From contig JAGCRJ010000291.1 of NCBI GenBank assembly GCA_017964745.1, positions 1-8,192 on the forward strand: a stretch of 8,192 bases of DNA, in the 5' to 3' direction. This DNA comes from Lachnospiraceae bacterium. Lineage in GTDB: Bacteria > Bacillota > Clostridia > Lachnospirales > Lachnospiraceae. The notes under the pieces were generated by a model. The model did not search any database and was not told the DNA's origin. It saw nothing but the letters and a program-made list of their open reading frames with translations. The position numbers and the translations under genes were made by a program. Below, in pieces: positions 6,721 through 8,192 of the stretch. Each line of letters begins with the position of its first letter. Within the stretch, counting starts at the first letter, position 1.

Positions 6721-6731
6721 GGAGGGAGAAT

Positions 6732-7085
6732 ATGAAATATCTTGTAGCCGTGGCGACATATTCGGGAGAGAACATCGATCTTCATTTCGGACACTGCAGT
6801 GAATTTCAGGTTATAGAAGTTACCGATAACGAAAGCTGGGAAGTGACCGGATCGATAGAAGCGGGCAGGGCCTGCGACGGGCAGTGCAATCACGATTATA
6901 TAGGCGATGTGGCACAGAAACTGAAAGACTGCAGATATGTCCTTTCAGCGAAGATAGGACCGGGCGCGGCGAAGATCGTAAGGGATCTCGGACCCGTTCC
7001 TCTCGAGATAGAGGCTCCCGTGGATTACGCGATCGGGAAACTGATGACATATGACGACAGAAGAGAAAAAGCAAACAGGAATTAA
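6732..7085 (+). CDS. NifX/NafY-family iron-molybdenum cofactor-binding protein
   Basis: This 117-residue protein of the dinitrogenase iron-molybdenum-cofactor family is likely to bind or carry NifB-co or a related metallocluster between NifB and a scaffold protein. The fold signature is clear: 'KYLVAVATYSGENIDLHFGH' (2-21), with the family HFGH at 18-21, then Cys22, and a late 'CRYVLSAKIGPGAAKIVRDLG' (67-87). It most resembles the NifX-like domain found fused to the C-terminus of long NifB proteins, here as a separate gene. An extra cysteine motif, 'ACDGQCNHD' (47-55), may help to bind the cluster. ATG 6732 is chosen because GGAGGG (6721-6726) lies just before it, directly after the NifB stop; a longer reading from 6609 would overlap the end of the NifB gene without a good ribosome binding site. 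It lies 11 bp after NifB and 18 bp before the cysteine synthase gene. Confidence 0.88.
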   Translation: MKYLVAVATYSGENIDLHFGHCSEFQVIEVTDNESWEVTGSIEAGRACDGQCNHDYIGDVAQKLKDCRYVLSAKIGPGAAKIVRDLGPVPLEIEAPVDYAIGKLMTYDDRREKANRN

Positions 7086-7103
7086 AACGGAGGCGGATCA
7101 AAA

Positions 7104-8048
7104 ATGGCAAAGGTAGCACAAAATTTAACTGACCTGATCGGAGGAACTCCCTTGTTGAAACCGAACAGGTTCCTGAAGGTTCACGGTCTGGAAGCAGAGC
7201 TGTATCTGAAGCTTGAGTATTTCAATCCCGCAGGCTCCGTAAAGGACAGGATCGCATTTGCGATGATAGAGGATGCTGAGGAGAAGGGAATCCTTAAGGA
7301 AGGATCGACCATCATCGAGCCCACATCCGGAAACACCGGTGTCGGTCTTGCGTTTGTAGGTGCGACCAAGGGATACAACGTCATTCTCACAATGCCGGAT
7401 ACCATGAGCATTGAAAGAAGAACTCTTGTGGCGGCGCTCGGAGCACAGGTCGTTCTTACTCCCGGAAAGCTCGGCATGAACGGAGCGATAAGACAGGCGG
7501 AAGCGCTCAATGCGCAGATACCGGATTCCGTGATACTCCAGCAGTTCGAAAATCCCGCAAATGCGCGTACACATGAAAATACGACAGCGCAGGAGATATG
7601 GAACGATACCGACGGAAAGGTTGATATCTTCGTCGGCGGAATAGGAACCGGCGGAACGATCACCGGTACCGGAAAAGGACTCAAAGCACATAATCCCGAG
7701 ATCAAGGTAGTCGGAGTCGAACCCTGGGAGTCGGCGGTTCTGAGCGGAAGACCTACCGGACCTCACAAGATACAGGGTATCGGAGCCGGATTTGTTCCCA
7801 AGGTTCTGGATCTTGATGTTGTGGATGAGATCCTTCCGATCCGCGGAGATGAAGCGATAGACGCATCGAGAGAGCTCGGCCGTACGGAAGGTCTGCTCGT
7901 CGGAATCTCATCCGGCGCCGCAGCCTGGGCGGGACTTCTTCTTGCAAAGCGGCCCGAGAACAAGGGAAAGACGATAGTTGCGCTCCTTCCCGATACCGGT
8001 GAAAGATACCTGTCCACCGACCTTTACAATTTCGCAAACAGAGCCTGA
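7104..8048 (+). CDS. cysK: Cysteine synthase (O-acetylserine sulfhydrylase), PLP-dependent
   Basis: This 314-residue cytoplasmic enzyme makes cysteine from O-acetylserine and sulfide. The PLP lysine is Lys47 in 'NPAGSVKDR' (41-49). The substrate loop 'TSGNTG' spans 74-79, the phosphate-binding 'GTGGT' 181-185, and 'SSGAA' 269-273 lies near the PLP ring nitrogen. The length is normal for CysK/CysM and nothing is missing. GGAGG (7089-7093) precedes the ATG. Its position inside an operon with NifB- and NifX-type genes, 29 bp ahead of a nitrogenase-like gene, suggests that it supplies cysteine sulfur for cluster assembly. Alternatively it may capture sulfide or a related thiol released by the downstream reductase. 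It could also use a non-standard substrate such as O-acetylhomoserine or O-phosphoserine, because this fold family is hard to subtype by eye. Confidence 0.93.
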   Translation: MAKVAQNLTDLIGGTPLLKPNRFLKVHGLEAELYLKLEYFNPAGSVKDRIAFAMIEDAEEKGILKEGSTIIEPTSGNTGVGLAFVGATKGYNVILTMPDTMSIERRTLVAALGAQVVLTPGKLGMNGAIRQAEALNAQIPDSVILQQFENPANARTHENTTAQEIWNDTDGKVDIFVGGIGTGGTITGTGKGLKAHNPEIKVVGVEPWESAVLSGRPTGPHKIQGIGAGFVPKVLDLDVVDEILPIRGDEAIDASRELGRTEGLLVGISSGAAAWAGLLLAKRPENKGKTIVALLPDTGERYLSTDLYNFANRA

Positions 8049-8077
8049 TTAACAAAAGATGACCCGGAGGGAAAGAA

Positions 8078-8192
8078 ATGGCTTGTTTTATAGAAAGACC
8101 AAGAACAACATGTGCACTCGGCGGTGCGATCGCAGTCATTAACGCATTACCCGGTGTAACACTTGTAAACCACACCGCGATAGGCTGCGGAG
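8078..8192 (+). CDS. Nitrogenase component 1 family protein (NifD/K/E/N superfamily), N-terminal fragment
   Basis: Only the first 38 residues are in the window: 'MACFIERPRTTCALGGAIAV' then 'INALPGVTLVNHTAIGCG'. The spacing Cys12...Cys37 (25 residues), with His32 five residues before Cys37, matches the first two P-cluster-type cysteines and the conserved His of nitrogenase component 1 subunits (25 in NifK, 26 in NifD). The N-terminus before the first cysteine is only 11 residues, whereas NifD and NifK have about 60-70. This fits scaffold-type (NifE/N) or nitrogenase-like proteins better. GGAGGG (8066-8071) precedes the ATG and the gap from cysK is 29 bp, so it is in the same operon. The exact role cannot be decided from this fragment: catalytic subunit, scaffold or nitrogenase-like reductase. 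Confidence 0.8.
   Translation, partial: MACFIERPRTTCALGGAIAVINALPGVTLVNHTAIGCG

Noticed and set aside
6609..6731. An upstream in-frame extension of the NifX-type gene, overlapping the end of the NifB gene.
   Set aside because: The extension has no good ribosome binding site and its translation does not resemble the family. The ATG at 6732 has GGAGGG directly before it and starts exactly where the NifX fold begins.
7125..8175. Several minus-strand open frames across the cysteine synthase gene.
   Set aside because: Their translations are low-complexity Ser/Arg-rich and show no domain. The plus strand carries an intact CysK with all motifs.

Overview
The window is 8,192 bases of a Gram-positive, anaerobe-type genome. 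The protein sequences look most like Clostridia, probably Lachnospiraceae. The signs are strong AGGAGG-type ribosome binding sites, a rumen/gut-style GH127 enzyme, a stand-alone multi-TM GGDEF protein and a short NifB. The taxonomic call is inference from family resemblance, not from a marker gene.

Layout. Bases 1-761 hold the 3' part of a gene whose product ends in a helix-turn-helix-like domain after a low-complexity linker; by remembered family resemblance its missing N-terminus is probably a macro (ADP-ribose binding) domain. After a 191-bp gap with a direct repeat and a long hairpin comes a von Willebrand factor A (vWA) protein with an intact metal site (953-1621). A compact control region follows: an 11-bp inverted repeat whose loop carries TATAAT and whose 3' arm carries the next gene's ribosome binding site. 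Next come a membrane diguanylate cyclase (1696-2868), a conserved small helical protein (2912-3163) and a pyridoxamine-5'-phosphate-oxidase-like flavin protein (3185-3577), all on the plus strand. A GH127 beta-L-arabinofuranosidase-type gene lies on the minus strand (3578-5581). Its stop codon directly abuts the stop of the preceding gene.

The most interesting part is 5803-8192, a tightly spaced plus-strand operon that runs off the window. It encodes a stand-alone NifB-type radical SAM protein, a NifX/NafY-type cofactor-binding protein, a cysteine synthase and the first 38 residues of a nitrogenase component 1 family protein (NifD/K/E/N superfamily). NifB builds the [8Fe-9S-C] precursor of nitrogenase cofactors, NifX-type proteins carry it, cysteine synthase handles sulfur, and the last protein would be the cofactor scaffold or catalytic subunit. 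The gene order and the very short N-terminus before the first cluster-type cysteine differ from classical nif operons. The system may therefore be a divergent nitrogenase-like reductase (for example of the methylthio-alkane reductase kind, or undescribed) rather than a standard nitrogen-fixation set. No NifH is visible in the window.

No tRNA, rRNA, CRISPR array, insertion sequence or phage gene was recognised.
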